From positions 9,963 to 73,962 of the forward strand of contig KB722777.1 of assembly GCA_000349905.1 (NCBI GenBank): DNA of 64,000 bases, given 5' to 3'. The notes under the pieces were generated by a model. The model was not told the DNA's origin. It worked only from the letters and a program-made list of their open reading frames with translations, and ran no database searches. This document shows, in pieces, positions 25,885 through 36,670 of the stretch; positions within the stretch are counted from its first letter, which is position 1, and the number at the start of each line of letters is the position of its first letter. The translations under genes and the position numbers were made by a program. This DNA comes from Volvariella volvacea V23 (taxonomy: Eukaryota > Basidiomycota > Agaricomycetes > Agaricales > Pluteaceae).

Positions 25885-27530
25885 CTAACTCGACGTTGAC
25901 GAACTACCTGTGGGATTCTTCACAGAATCTAGCCGAAGTTGATACTTCGCCTTCACCAATGGATCAACATCTTTTGGGAAGGATAGGTTTACCGTACTTT
26001 CCGGCGGAGTAATGGTGATATATGCGATTTCTTCCACCCCAGGTTCCATTAATTGCGTGATACCGACTTTCTTAACATCATGACTAGATCCAACGGTTGC
26101 TTGAAAAACAATTGCCTGTTTCGTGTCGTCAATATATATAAACGAGTCGAAAGTTGTCTGGTTCCTAGTCTTGGGTTTGTAGTAGCCATGTTCAAGGGAC
26201 GAAACGCCAGAGTGAGACTCGTGACGCCGTTCTTCTGCCAAGCAACTGATGGGTGTTCCTGTATGCGAACCAATCGAAATGGCTTCATCACTGATACGAA
26301 GAACGAGATCCACGTGTGAAGAGGTGGTAGAAGTTGCAGATTTCCAGAGTATGTTGGACGGACCAGCGCTTTTCTTTCAACCTGAAAGGGGCCAACAACC
26401 GCCTGCACAAAGTATGTCATGAATCGCTCTATCAAAAATCCCGCCAGCAGCAGCCCTTGTAAAAGCATTTTGGAGGAAAGCGGAGTACAAGCGGGCGGCA
26501 GCGTTCGTAATCTTCTGTTGGAGTACGTCGACAAGTTGATCCTTAACAGGATTGAAGCAAAAGCGATGCTTGGCTCGTCACGCCGCGCATTAGGGGATAT
26601 TAAGAGGGTGTAGTGGGAAACATCGTGAAACCGAAGAGCAGAGGCATCAATAATCACGGTGTCTATCGTAGACTCGTCAAGCGACCGCATCGCGTTCATC
26701 AAGAACTCGGCATATTCTGGATCCGTTCTGGATCCGCATAGGCATAAGCGTGACGTGCAGAAGCCCCGACCAACGAGGATTCTGAAGGCTCGTTCTCACA
26801 TAGTTGCCGCCTGCATTTTTGTCAGCGGTTCCATAACCCTTGAACGAGACTACAATGTACCCACAGATCAGCTCTTCCAAGCTCCATAATTTCAGGATAT
26901 ATATATAGTAGCCCATGCTCCACTTCGTAAGCCATTCCATCCGCTCCTTTCGTAGAGACCGTGTTTGAATGGTAAAAGCTGAATAAGGGGAAAAATTACG
27001 AGAGACAGAGAGAAGCTGTTGCTTTGAGTCTACCAATCCCCAGACATGACGGAAATCTCCCCTGATGCGTCTAACAAAAGCAGGAATTACCCCCTCTTTC
27101 GAGCTGCTGGAACTGCGCACGCCATTGTCACTGAAAAACCAAAAACAGGATTCACTGATTTGGTAGACGGTCGGTAATTGAGCGTGGAGGCGCAGGATGA
27201 GGACGAAGGTCAGCCAAATGGATTTACCTAGCGTGCACGTAAACTGATTAGAGGTGAATGATACTACATACCGATACCAGGTGAACCTGTCATTACGAAT
27301 GCCCGAGGAGATTTGCCACCTCTCGGCGCGGATGGGATGTGACCGCTAGCTTCATTTTGAGCTATCGGTGAGCAATGGGTAAAAGGATTTGGGAACACGT
27401 CGAGTGAATTGAGGTCCCGTGGGATGTGCGAACTATCTATATTGACACACTTGAAGACCTCTATAAGCGCGTCGATGTAATCGTTGCGTATGAGGACTTT
27501 GGCCGGGACAGAACACGCCTCGGCTATACA
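25885..27530 (-). pseudogene. Crinkler/RHS-type P-loop ATPase plus REase-fold protein, decayed
   Basis: Read on the minus strand from about 27530: VLIRNDYIDALIEVF, then a Walker A GSPGIG/KS split by an intron near 27272, WLTFVLILRLHAQLPTVYQ, and a Ser-rich stretch. Next comes RMEWLTKWS...LKLWSLEEL, matching the R..W...W.LDEL pattern of this family. The middle reads DVLQQKITNAAARLYSAF and GIFDRAIHDILCAGGCWPL. The C-terminus TFDSFIYIDDTKQAIVFQAT...SSHDVKKVGI resembles the PD-(D/E)XK-like end of fungal Crinkler/RHS-related proteins. Two lesions are visible: the frame changes between SIAFASILL and KDQLVDVLQQ (about 26545-26590), and an in-frame TGA at 26377-26379 interrupts the link between CWPLSG and KKSAGPSN. 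No N-terminal Crinkler header was found. It could be a live gene with undetected introns, but the stop codon argues against that. Confidence 0.65.
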
Positions 27531-28377
27531 CTAAGGTAGTTCCAGCGTGTAGGCTTTGGATGGGGCGATGCGGACATCGACCAATGAAACATAAAGGACG
27601 ACGTTGAGTAGGCAATATTGATTTCGCCAACTCAACACGAGTTCCTCCAATTGTCTCACTGTGCTATCTAACAGCGCTTCTCAAAAATGCGGAAGGCGGA
27701 GGGAATATCCCTATAGAAGGTGCAGCAAAGTTTAGTAGTCATGGTGGTCGTGATCTAAGATGGTCGCGCCGGCAGTTATCAATATGCTTACCTGACTACT
27801 CGCAATAGTTTGACTAACACCTATCATAGTCATGGGTTTCAGCTCTAGTTTGGGGGGTCGAAGATCATCGATCCTCGCTGAACTACTGTAGGGACCGCCT
27901 ATGTGCGGTGGGGTTCGAGGTCACCTGGGCGTGTTTTGGAGCATTCGGCTGGGCCGCGGCTGGTGAGAATACCACCCGATTCCGGTAACGCATGCATGAT
28001 ATTCGTGCCGCCATTTGCTTACGGGTGATCTAATGGTCCTCATTGGTAGGTTCGTATGTTCGGCCGGTGGTCCAGAATGGGGTGTCCTGTCAGTTCTAAA
28101 TACAGGACAGTATGTATCGAATCTGGTGCACCACACGAAGAGCGGGAGGACGGCTAGTTGAACGTTATATTGACAAGGCGAGTTGCTAAAATATGCTTGT
28201 GGACGAAATAAGATGTCGGCGACAAAATAAAATAGGCAGTCAAAGCAGACCCAAGAAGGCGGATATCGAGAAAATGCATTCTCCAGCAACCAAATGAGAT
28301 ATTCACACAAGGTGGCACCACGACGGCCCCTACAAGCTCCAAAAATCCTTCTACGACTTGCTCTGTATAACGACACA
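27531..28377. other. Possible 5' remains of the Crinkler/RHS-type gene; otherwise featureless
   Basis: The minus strand has short stretches that could be upstream exons of the pseudogene (for example RDIPSAFRIFEKR near 27680-27720), but I cannot confirm them. The 3' end of TAN1 lies at 28378. Nothing else is recognised. Confidence 0.35.
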
Positions 28378-29792
28378 TCAGGTCGTCGTTGATGTTGACA
28401 CCTCTGCGCCCGATTGCTCTTCGATATCTTCGATGGAGATTACGATACTCTGCTTGTCTTTCTTCCCTCCCCCTTTCCCTTTCTTTTCCGTTGTGTTGGT
28501 GCTAGATTGTGCGGGCAGACCGACCCGGCCTTTTCCTTTCATCATCGACGAGGTGTTTTCGGCGTTTGCGATCTCCATGACGTTGAATTTTTGGAGTTTG
28601 TAGTAGTCTTCGACTATGGAGACGCCGCATACACTCTGGTCGGTGTGAGTGAATGTGAGTAGTGAGGGATCGATGCGGGAGGTGTACCTTGAAGACTTCC
28701 ACCAGTACGAAGATATCTGGATTCTGGAGGTCAACGGTGTGTTCTTGCGGCATACACCGTGCGACGTGTTGTATGAGAACTTGTCGCGTTAGTGTTGTGT
28801 GGTTTCTTATCCGAAGCTCGATTTTGTACTGAGTTTGGGTTGAGCCTGAGCACAGTTCATTCTGGTAAGAACTAGTACCTTGAATGATTTGCCCTCATGT
28901 TGAGAGAAATATAATTTGAACACTGATTCGCAAAGTGCTTGTATTTCTGGTAGATTTGTGACGCAACTACCAGAGACGGGTACTAGACGTTGAGTATATC
29001 TGAAAAAGGGGTGATGCCATTAGTATATGCGCCTTACCCACTAAAGAAAACGGACCGCGTGCGAGATACGCCAGTTCTTTGTACGTTCTTGACGTGGTGG
29101 GTAACCAGCTTTACAGGATCCACGGGTGGTTTACATGATATAAAGACCACTGGGCTAGCGGTGAGTCCATTATTCTAGTGTTTGTATGAGGGCAAAAATC
29201 CCTCACATACCGCATTGCGTGTTTGTAGCGCAATTGGCTATTCCATATCAGCACTCAGAAGAGGTTGAAAGGGTAGAGGTACTGACAGAACAAATCCACC
29301 TTTCTTCCCGCCTTCATTGCGGAGACCTCCTTTGCAATCTGGTCTTCCAGACTGAGTTCGGCCTCGCCACCCCTATCCTCTTCATCAGAGTCCTTGTCAT
29401 CGACTACTCCACTGGAGGCAGACGGCCAGAGTTCAGAAGCCAGCTGTCAAATTCGACAAGTAGTTTGTGAGCTTATGTCGCCTCACAATTTCCCCGGCCT
29501 CACCGACTCGAATAGATCAATGACTTCACCCGCCGTCTGCTTCTCCTTTCCCTTTACACCTGAAAAACGGGCTTAAGACCGATCTAGAAAGGCAATCACT
29601 GCTGCTTACAGCTCACCCACACCCCAGGTCCGTCAATGGATCTCTTGGCCCAGATCGGTGTGCCATCGGCCTGCAATTACAAATGTCTGTATTCTCCCAC
29701 AAACGATCGTGCTAGCGCGGGCTTACGACGCGGTATTTTTTCTTCTTTCGCTCATCACCTCCGCCTTCGCTCTTCCGTTTCGCATCAGACAT
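28378..29792 (-). CDS. TAN1: THUMP-domain tRNA acetyltransferase-associated protein (TAN1/THUMPD1)
   Basis: Adaptor that presents tRNA-Ser and tRNA-Leu to the acetyltransferase Kre33/NAT10 for ac4C at position 12. The start is MSDAKRKSEGGGDERKKKKY, a basic N-terminus, at 29792. It is followed by GTPIWAKRSIDGPGVWV, GVKGKEKQTAGEVIDLFES and an acidic stretch with SLEDQIAKEVSAMK. CPLVVFISCKPPVDPVKLV and RTGVSRTRSV are the conserved lead into the THUMP domain. The THUMP core reads FKYKIELRIRNHTTLTRQVL, VDLQNPDIFVLVEVFK and VCGVSIVEDYYKLQKFNVME. A Ser/Lys-rich low-complexity tail ends GAEVSTSTTT. There are several introns; borders near 29150-29290 are approximate. It is divergent from eIF5, so two translation-related genes share one promoter region. 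Confidence 0.9.
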
Positions 29793-30338
29793 GGTGGACG
29801 TCGAGGGTTTGGCCCGGATCGCTCGGCTAGTTAACGAAGCAGCTCGACCGGGACGCTGACTAATAGGCTACTTCATCGATACGATCAATCCCCAGAAAAT
29901 TTCGTCGATGACTGCACCTCAGACTGGCTGCCTGATGGCTCGACCACCCCGGCCGTGCGAGCGTATTTTGTCGGCGTGGAGAAGTTCCCGAAAATTGGCG
30001 TCCCGGAGACTTCTTGTCATGCTGACTCATCGCTTACCTAAGCCAGATATATAAGCCGCCGGTGGGTATCGTAAGCCCCGTACAAACCTCCTCTTGATTC
30101 ATCCCCAACCTCAAGAGCATTTTGGTCCATACATCCAAGGTTTCCGCCACAATTTCGTCGAACTACTCTTTCACTCCCCGATCTCGTATCTTCTGTCAAG
30201 GCAGAGGATTCATGCTTCGACCTCCAATCATTATATCAAGGCAGAAAAGTTCGTCGCTTCGTAGAGCTCCCCTCTTCGCAATATACTGCATTCACTAACA
30301 CAACTCTACAGCGTTAAAATTACCACTACTCGCCCAGC
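29793..30338. promoter_or_regulatory. Divergent promoter region of TAN1 and eIF5
   Basis: 546 bp between two divergent ATGs, with no coding signal. The eIF5-proximal half is pyrimidine-rich (about 30090-30330), as in many fungal promoters of strongly expressed translation genes. No specific factor site is claimed. Confidence 0.5.
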
Positions 30339-31768
30339 ATGGCTTCCGCAGGAATTGTAAACATCCGCCGTGATGTCGATGATAAATTCTATCGTTACCG
30401 GTGCGTCAATTTCGCCCAGTAAAATTTTCTATGCGACCCTAATGCGATCATGTAATAGCATGCCCCTCCTCACCACTAAGATTGAAGGCAAAGGGAATGG
30501 CATCAAGACCGTTGTACCCAACATGTCCGATGTCGCTCGAGCCCTCAGTCGTCCCCCTACCTATCCCACCAAGTTCTTTGGTTGTGAATTAGGCGCTCAG
30601 ACCACCTTTGACGAGAAAAATGACCGTTACATTGTTAACGGTGCCCATGACGCCACCAGATTACGCGAGCTGCTCGATGTCTTCATCGACAAGTTTGTCC
30701 TTTGCAAGGATTGCAAGAACCCTGAAACTGAATTGATCATCCTTAAGAGTGGTCGCCAAGAGGAGATCATTCGCGATTGCAAGGCTTGTGGAAAGCGTAC
30801 AGACGTCGACATGAGGCACAAGCTGACCACCTTCATCCTCAAGAACCCGCCGGTCAAGTCCAAGAAGAGCAAGAAGAGGACCGGCGATGCTGCGGATGGC
30901 GTCGGTGGTGCAGCGGATCAACAAGACCCTTCCAAGGTCGTTCACGAGGAGCCGGCAGCTGGCGAGGATGATGATGACATCCTGACCAAGAAGTTGAAGG
31001 CAGAGGCCGCTGGACTTTCTAATGAGGCGGCCATTACCAAAGATGATTGGTCTGCCGATACGTCTCCTGAAGCCGTCAAACAGCGCAGGAAAGAACTGGA
31101 AAACAACATGGCTGCTCTCAACCTTGGGGGTGGCGAGGAGGATGAGGACGACGAAGACGCCAATTCCCCTTACTCTCAGTTCGGCAAATGGATCGATGAG
31201 AGGAAGGAAGCTGGTGATAACGAAGATCCCAAGGCGTTCTCCGTTGCAATCTACAAGAAGGCCGAAGAATTGGGCATCGAGAAGAAACACAGGATGCTCG
31301 TCGTGTTGGTCGTAGCCCTGTTCACCGACAAAGTTGTCACGGAGATCGAGAGCTATGCGGCATTGTTGGGCAAGGTTTGTGCTTGACTTTCCCCTTCCAT
31401 GTGACACTGTCATCTGACTGATCTGACCGATATAGTTCGTCACTTCTGAAAAGCATCAAAAGGCGCTGCTTGGAGGCGTCGAGCGCCTGGTCGGCTTAGT
31501 CCATCCCGAGTTGTTGCCGGCCGTTCCCAAGATCCTCATGGCCCTTTACCAGATTGACGTTTTGGATGAAGAGGTTGCCAAGCAGTGGGGTACTCATGTG
31601 AGCAAGAAGTACGTCGACAAGGAAGTTTCGAAAAAGATCAGGAGGGCGAGCGAACCCTTCTTGAAGGTGCGTCGTATGACCTTTAGTTCAGGGGCGGGCG
31701 ACTGACTTGTGCCCTGTCCTCTAGTGGTTGGACGAAGCTGATGATGACGATGATGGTGAAGACGAGTG
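30339..31768 (+). CDS. TIF5: Eukaryotic translation initiation factor 5 (eIF5)
   Basis: GTPase-activating protein for eIF2 in the 48S preinitiation complex. Exons are 30339-30400, 30459-31374, 31436-31666 and 31724-31768; phases fit and the product is 417 residues. The N-terminus [20 protein letters not shown] includes the conserved Arg near position 10-11 needed for GAP activity. [16 protein letters not shown] and [17 protein letters not shown] follow, then the C4 zinc finger [11 protein letters not shown]...[16 protein letters not shown]. After a Lys-rich then acidic linker comes the W2/HEAT domain, and the extreme C-terminus [14 protein letters not shown] is the acidic-aromatic box that contacts eIF2-beta and eIF3. 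The first exon is only 62 nt. Confidence 0.96.
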
Positions 31769-31803
31769 ATTGTATAGAGTCACGTTGTCTGTCCCGATCC
31801 GTC

Positions 31804-31821
31804 TTTTTTTTTTTTTTTTTT
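31804..31821 (+). repeat. Poly(T) tract in the eIF5 3' region
   Basis: Run of 18 T starting 36 bp after the eIF5 stop codon. It lies in the likely 3' UTR and is probably a simple length-variable repeat. Confidence 0.85.
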
Positions 31822-32862
31822 GTGTAACCGTTTGTCTGTGCTCGTGTTATGTTCCGTGTGTTTGCAATTCCAGTCCATTATGTGACCTGATAGTATGATT
31901 TTGGCACCTTAGGCTCGATCTTGATGATGCTTTTGGGTTTCAAGGCCCCACGACTCGGTCAGCTTTTACGATCCCATGGTCAGCTGATGGTCGTGGATTC
32001 ATTATGCTGCTGACTTTGGGTCAACGATCCACGACCCCGCAGAGGACCGCAGCTTTGTTGGTGGCGCTGTGGTTACGACGTCAGAGGCGCGGTTCTCCAA
32101 CTCAATCCAATCTCCCTGGCCACCCCGAGGAAATCCCGTTGTGTGCACCGGTGAATCGTGATGCTGAGATGCTGCAATGTATCCCGTGGGACTCGAGGGT
32201 GTGCTACTCGCGTCCGAGCGATCACGTCTTAAAAAGGCTGGTTGGAAGGCCATTGGGCGAAACAGCGGGGTTTACAGACGTCCATTCTGGGCACGCCGTT
32301 CTTGTTCCCTGCTTTGGGTGCTCGAAGTGATCGTACAGGATTTCGTCTGGCGTTGCTTACGCCCGACGTTGTGAGCGTCTGCATCTTGCGACAAGGACGG
32401 TCTAGGACGAGGCAGGTGACTGTCATGCGATTGTGCGCCACATGCCTGTTGTCCGCTGTGCAGCTCATTGGAGTCGAAACTTGGTGGGTTGTTTCGGTCG
32501 TGCCATTGGCGGCTGGTCGTCATCTCAAAAAGCGCTATACGAGACGTACACCACCAACCAGTGGTCGGCAGTACCAGTACTGGGACTCTGTCCAACTGGC
32601 CTTGGCCTTGCTCGAAACGGCTCATATGCCGAACGTGGCTCGCGGCTCGCAAGAATCAATTGGCATATCTTGTTCACCTGTCAGTGATTGACACTGTCTG
32701 CTGTATCCACAGAGACACTCAATCATAATAAGAAGGCTTATTCATGCGAGTCGGACTGGCGCATATAAAGTGCGTTTTGGCCCGAATACTCTCTCTTGCT
32801 CTTGATCCTTGTTTCTCATGTTTCGAGTCCTCTCACCGCCGCCTTTATCCTTGCGCGCACGT
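31822..32862. other. Intergenic, no supported gene
   Basis: Several overlapping open frames on both strands (32004-32728) reflect high GC content; none has recognisable protein features. The 3' end is the promoter of the small membrane protein gene, with gcatataaag at about 32760. Confidence 0.5.
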
Positions 32863-33309
32863 ATGCGCCTCAAGTCTCTCTTCAAATCCAAGTACAAGCC
32901 GAAGGATGAAGACAAGCTTCTTCAGTGGACTACCAAGATGCAAGAGAGAGTTCTTCGACTCCGGGAGAAGGCTGCGGCGCTGGAAGAGTCCCTCCAACGG
33001 CGCTTCCACCGCATGAAGGAGATGCCGAAGAAGGCTATGGATATCATCGTGGAAGATGCCCACGCCCTTGCATCTCTCTTGAAGGATTGCGCAAAGTCCA
33101 TGCGCCTCTTGATGCACCGCGTGTGGGAGAGGATGACCGAGTCCTTTCTCTTCTGGCTTATAGTATATTTTCTGTGCGGGATCCTCTTAGTCATATGCCT
33201 TGCTGTATTCCTCAGCGTATGGCCGCTCGTTGTTTTATGCCAAGATGTACTACTTCCCTTGTTCCGCGCATTCCTCAAATTGGTGAAGAACTGGAGGGCG
33301 GTCCCATAA
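32863..33309 (+). CDS. Small basic coiled-coil/transmembrane protein, unknown function
   Basis: Single-exon frame of 148 residues from the ATG at 32863 (MRLKSLFKSKYKPKDEDK); a longer reading from 32809 adds 18 residues with no special features. The first about 95 residues are highly charged and helical in pattern (MQERVLRLREKAAALEESLQ, then MKEMPKKAMDIIVEDA), suggesting an amphipathic or coiled-coil cytosolic part. A strongly hydrophobic stretch follows (FLFWLIVYFLCGILLVICLA, continuing through VWPLVVLC), forming one long or two closely spaced membrane helices. A short basic tail ends KNWRAVP. I do not recognise the family. The clean split between charged and hydrophobic halves and the TATA-like sequence upstream support a real gene. 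No signal peptide is seen. Confidence 0.6.
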   Translation: MRLKSLFKSKYKPKDEDKLLQWTTKMQERVLRLREKAAALEESLQRRFHRMKEMPKKAMDIIVEDAHALASLLKDCAKSMRLLMHRVWERMTESFLFWLIVYFLCGILLVICLAVFLSVWPLVVLCQDVLLPLFRAFLKLVKNWRAVP

Positions 33310-34784
33310 ATGTACATCATAATGACTATATATAACCTCGACGACGAATGTTAATAGTAAATCCCTGTACCCCTCTCCCCCCCTGTGCGCTTCAAATTCA
33401 AGTTTCTCCGACTCGAAGCGTGATCAGCATGGATCGCGAGTCATTTGATTATTCATTTCAAATTAGAAACCCCCCTCTCGTTGCTCGCTCGCTTTGGAAA
33501 CAAAAATTCGTTCCTGGTCGATCCAACTATCCGACCTGACGCGCTAAAAGGTTAATCGTAATTAGGAGTAAAAACCTGATTCAGCTGAGAAGCTTCCATT
33601 CGATGCACAAACGGAGCCCAGTAAAGAATTGGTAGTAATTGACAACCCACAAAACTCTTAAATAGCTAACGTTATTACAGCGCATCCTCGTTGCTACACC
33701 CTTACCCATAAACGTATTCCAAATACAGGATCGACATCGACAGGCAGTGTTAACCCGAGATTCATTTAGGGACAACGGAATGGCGAATTTAAAAGGGATT
33801 CTTGATGCTGTTGTCTTGCCCTCCCCCCTCTCGCCGCCGGCGCCAGGCTGCGGGTTCACGTTCCATGGTTCAATCGCGCCGGTGAGCCAAATGAAGAATG
33901 ACAACAGCTCCAGCAAGGGGGGTTGGAGGTTGTTTCTGTTCCTCGGCTACATTCTTCCGACTGTGAACCCTACAACACTGAAATCAATGTCTAATTGACA
34001 GCCGCAATAGTCAAGGGACGGGACCCTCTCAACGGCTATACCCCCCTACCAGGTGTTCAACAATTACTTTCGGACTTGTGTGCCGCATGGTTTCGGTGGC
34101 GGTCGTCATACCTGACCAAAAATATCCAAAAAAGATGTTTAATGACATTCTTTACCTCGGCCGTCGTATTTCATCGCCGTACCAGGTTTACCAGAGAGCA
34201 GACATGATTCATTGACAGGGACGATGAATTGTGAGTAGTGTTACATGCAAATGTAGAGAGAAGAAAAAAAAAGGGGTATGAGTAAAAGGCAGCACCAAAG
34301 TCCATCTCCCAATTAAATCGACCGCACGGCTGAGGACTGATAGAGACTGCTGCTGCAAGGCGTTGCCTTGCGCAGCAAGAAAGCAAAAGAGCACATACTG
34401 CCAGAGATACGAACTATGCGGATATACTAGAAAGCACTACGAAAGCGAGGGAGCAGTCATCTGACCGCCTGGTATTGTAGCACCACCACCACCACCACCA
34501 AAGTGGACGCCACAGGACCATGGAGACAAACTCCGAAGGTGGTGTGCGTCGAAGGAACGAGAAACCCCGAGAATGCTTAAACCCAAGATGCAACCGTCGA
34601 GACGTGAGATAGACGCCAGGGGCGAAAGCAAATTGAGAAACTTGAAGTGGAGGGACGCGAGAACCTTTGAGCAGGATCAAAAAGAAGCACGACATAGCCA
34701 CGATAAGGGACGATAGCGAGAGGACGAAGATGCGACAGACGATGCTGATGTTTTTGGAAGGACAGTTTACATATACGGGGAAGA
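33310..34784. other. Intergenic, no supported gene
   Basis: 3' flanks of the small membrane protein gene and of the TEA-domain gene, which converge here. Open frames at 33581-33998 and 34414-34971 are composition-driven and unsupported. Confidence 0.5.
34481..34500 (+). repeat. CAC trinucleotide microsatellite
   Basis: Uninterrupted CAC repeat of 20 nt, about 285 bp downstream of the TEA gene stop codon. Non-coding. Confidence 0.85.
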
Positions 34785-36670
34785 TCATGAAGCGTATGTT
34801 GTATAGGAAATGGGGGACATCAATGTAGCGTGTTGGTGGTAGTCGGGCTGCCAAGAGTTCATCTCCGAGCTCGCAAACCTGGTGTCGTGTTGCTGATGCT
34901 GATGATGGGACTGATGATGGTGCTGATAGTGGACCGAAGCTTCTGCGTGCGTGTGGACGGGTGGGCTGCACTTCTCAGCTAGGGATAAATCGGCAAGAGG
35001 GGGCAGTGATAGATCATAACCGTAGCTCCCGGTCAAAGTCGGAGGAATTTCCTTTGCCTGCTCATGATCATACTCTATTGCCACATTGGGCTGTTGAGTG
35101 TGAACATAAGAGGAAGTGCCCGAAGGCTCTTCTCCTGCCGTACTGTGATGTGTCCACTGGACCGGATTTTCAGGGTATCTCACCCATTGATGGTCTTGCT
35201 GCTGCGTGTCGGCCATGTGTATCTGCTGAGTGGCTGTTTGTTCTGTTGAAACAAAGTTTGTCTATTGATAGAAGAAAAACAGTTGAGTGACGGGACGATA
35301 ACACCATGTGCCATGGAACGAAGGTTTTAGACTCTACGTACCTGCGGGATAGCATAAACGTGCGGACCCTGCTCCGTAATCGCTGTTATATGTGCCGGAG
35401 TCTTTTGGGAAGTAGAGACTGGTGATAGCTCGCGATTGGAAGCTGCCGAGGGTGATGGTGATGTTGGGAAATCGAGGTAGTAAACAACGGTGACAGTCCC
35501 AGCAGGCTGCAGGTTGACGCTCCTGTGTCTACTGGTCCCTGGATGGCTAGTCTGACGAGCGCGTGCCAGGGTGATGGTCTGAACAACAGTAAACTTGGAA
35601 TCTAGAGATCGAATCAATCGAGTTATTTGAAGGGTTCTGATAACTAGAGTAGGTATACCGCTCACATGGATCGCTGATCACAGATTCCCAGAATTGGGGT
35701 AGAAGGGTACATTCGTAACGATTCTTTGGACCACGACGTCGATGTACAGTGGTCTCTTCATGATGAACGGGTCCATCGACACCTTCCTTGTAGACTGCAA
35801 ATGACGTATGCTCCATAATGTTACAGGGGGAGTTGAATGTAATCGAAGGCAGTGGCGTCCTAAGGAAGCCTGTTCCGGAAGGAAGGACAGGGAGTTCGAT
35901 TGTTTGACTGGCAGATTCACTGCTAAGCCAAACAGTAGCGGGGGATGGATTCTGGGATTGCGGGAGGAGTGTAACGTCGACATGGAACGTAGGCTGGGTG
36001 GGGAAATCATCACTTCCACTATCTGATTCCGCGGATTCTGGAGGGGGTGTTGACGAATTCTCGCGCTTGGAACGGGGATAACCCCGTCCATGGTCAATGA
36101 GCTTGCGAACTGCGAAGCTTAGACCGAGAAGGATGATGTCAAGAGGCAAGGGTACTCACGTTCGAGAACCTTACACGTATCCCGAAGTTGCTGCAAACGA
36201 CTCCCCACTTGTTTAGGCGAACGGCGCTTCCCGGTTTTGGCAAATATGTAATCCGCAATGAAGCGATTGCGCAATGGAAAGCGGCCAGACACCTTGCGTG
36301 TGCGGCTGATGCTAGGAGTATAGACTTGAAGGGCTAATGGAACGGATGTTTGAATGATGACGCTGCTGGTAGTAATCTCTGCACACACCCTCAATTAAGG
36401 CGGCCTCGCTGCAATACGTCATGAACAACTCAACCGAAGCAAATATGGATATATGACTTACACCTGCGGTGGCCATACGGCCTCAGCTCTACCTTGTACG
36501 GTCTTCCAACTCTGCCGACCAGTGATGGAAATTTGCTCTACGTCTCGCGTATGTTGTTCAGCGGATGGTGTGTATGATAGGTCGTCGACCGTTGACATGC
36601 AAATGTATCCGGTATGTTGAGAGCCGGAGAGCTCGACGGTGACGCCTGAGTGCCAGTCAGCGAAGGACAT
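34785..36670 (-). CDS. TEA/ATTS-domain transcription factor
   Basis: DNA-binding regulator related to fungal AbaA/Tec1 and animal TEAD, which control development. The start MSFADWHSGVTVELSGSQ is at 36670. The TEA domain opens with WPPQV/EAALIE and, after an intron, continues VYTPSISRTRKVSGRFPLRN, RFIADYIFAKTGKRRSPKQV, then GSRLQQLRDTC. This covers helix 1, the linker and recognition helix 3. I joined the first part through introns at about 36393-36465 and 36320-36393; this join is by eye. After the domain come acidic and Pro/Ser-rich regions, a long segment without named motifs (about 35550-36100), and a C-terminal His/Gln-rich tail (HYQHHHQSHHQHQQHD). Targets cannot be read from the sequence. 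An unusually long gene-free region lies upstream. Confidence 0.85.

Noticed and set aside
30661..31443. 260-codon minus-strand frame
   Set aside because: Antisense shadow of the eIF5 coding sequence.
34414..34971. 185-codon minus-strand frame
   Set aside because: Overlaps the end of the TEA gene in another frame and the CAC microsatellite; no protein-like motifs.
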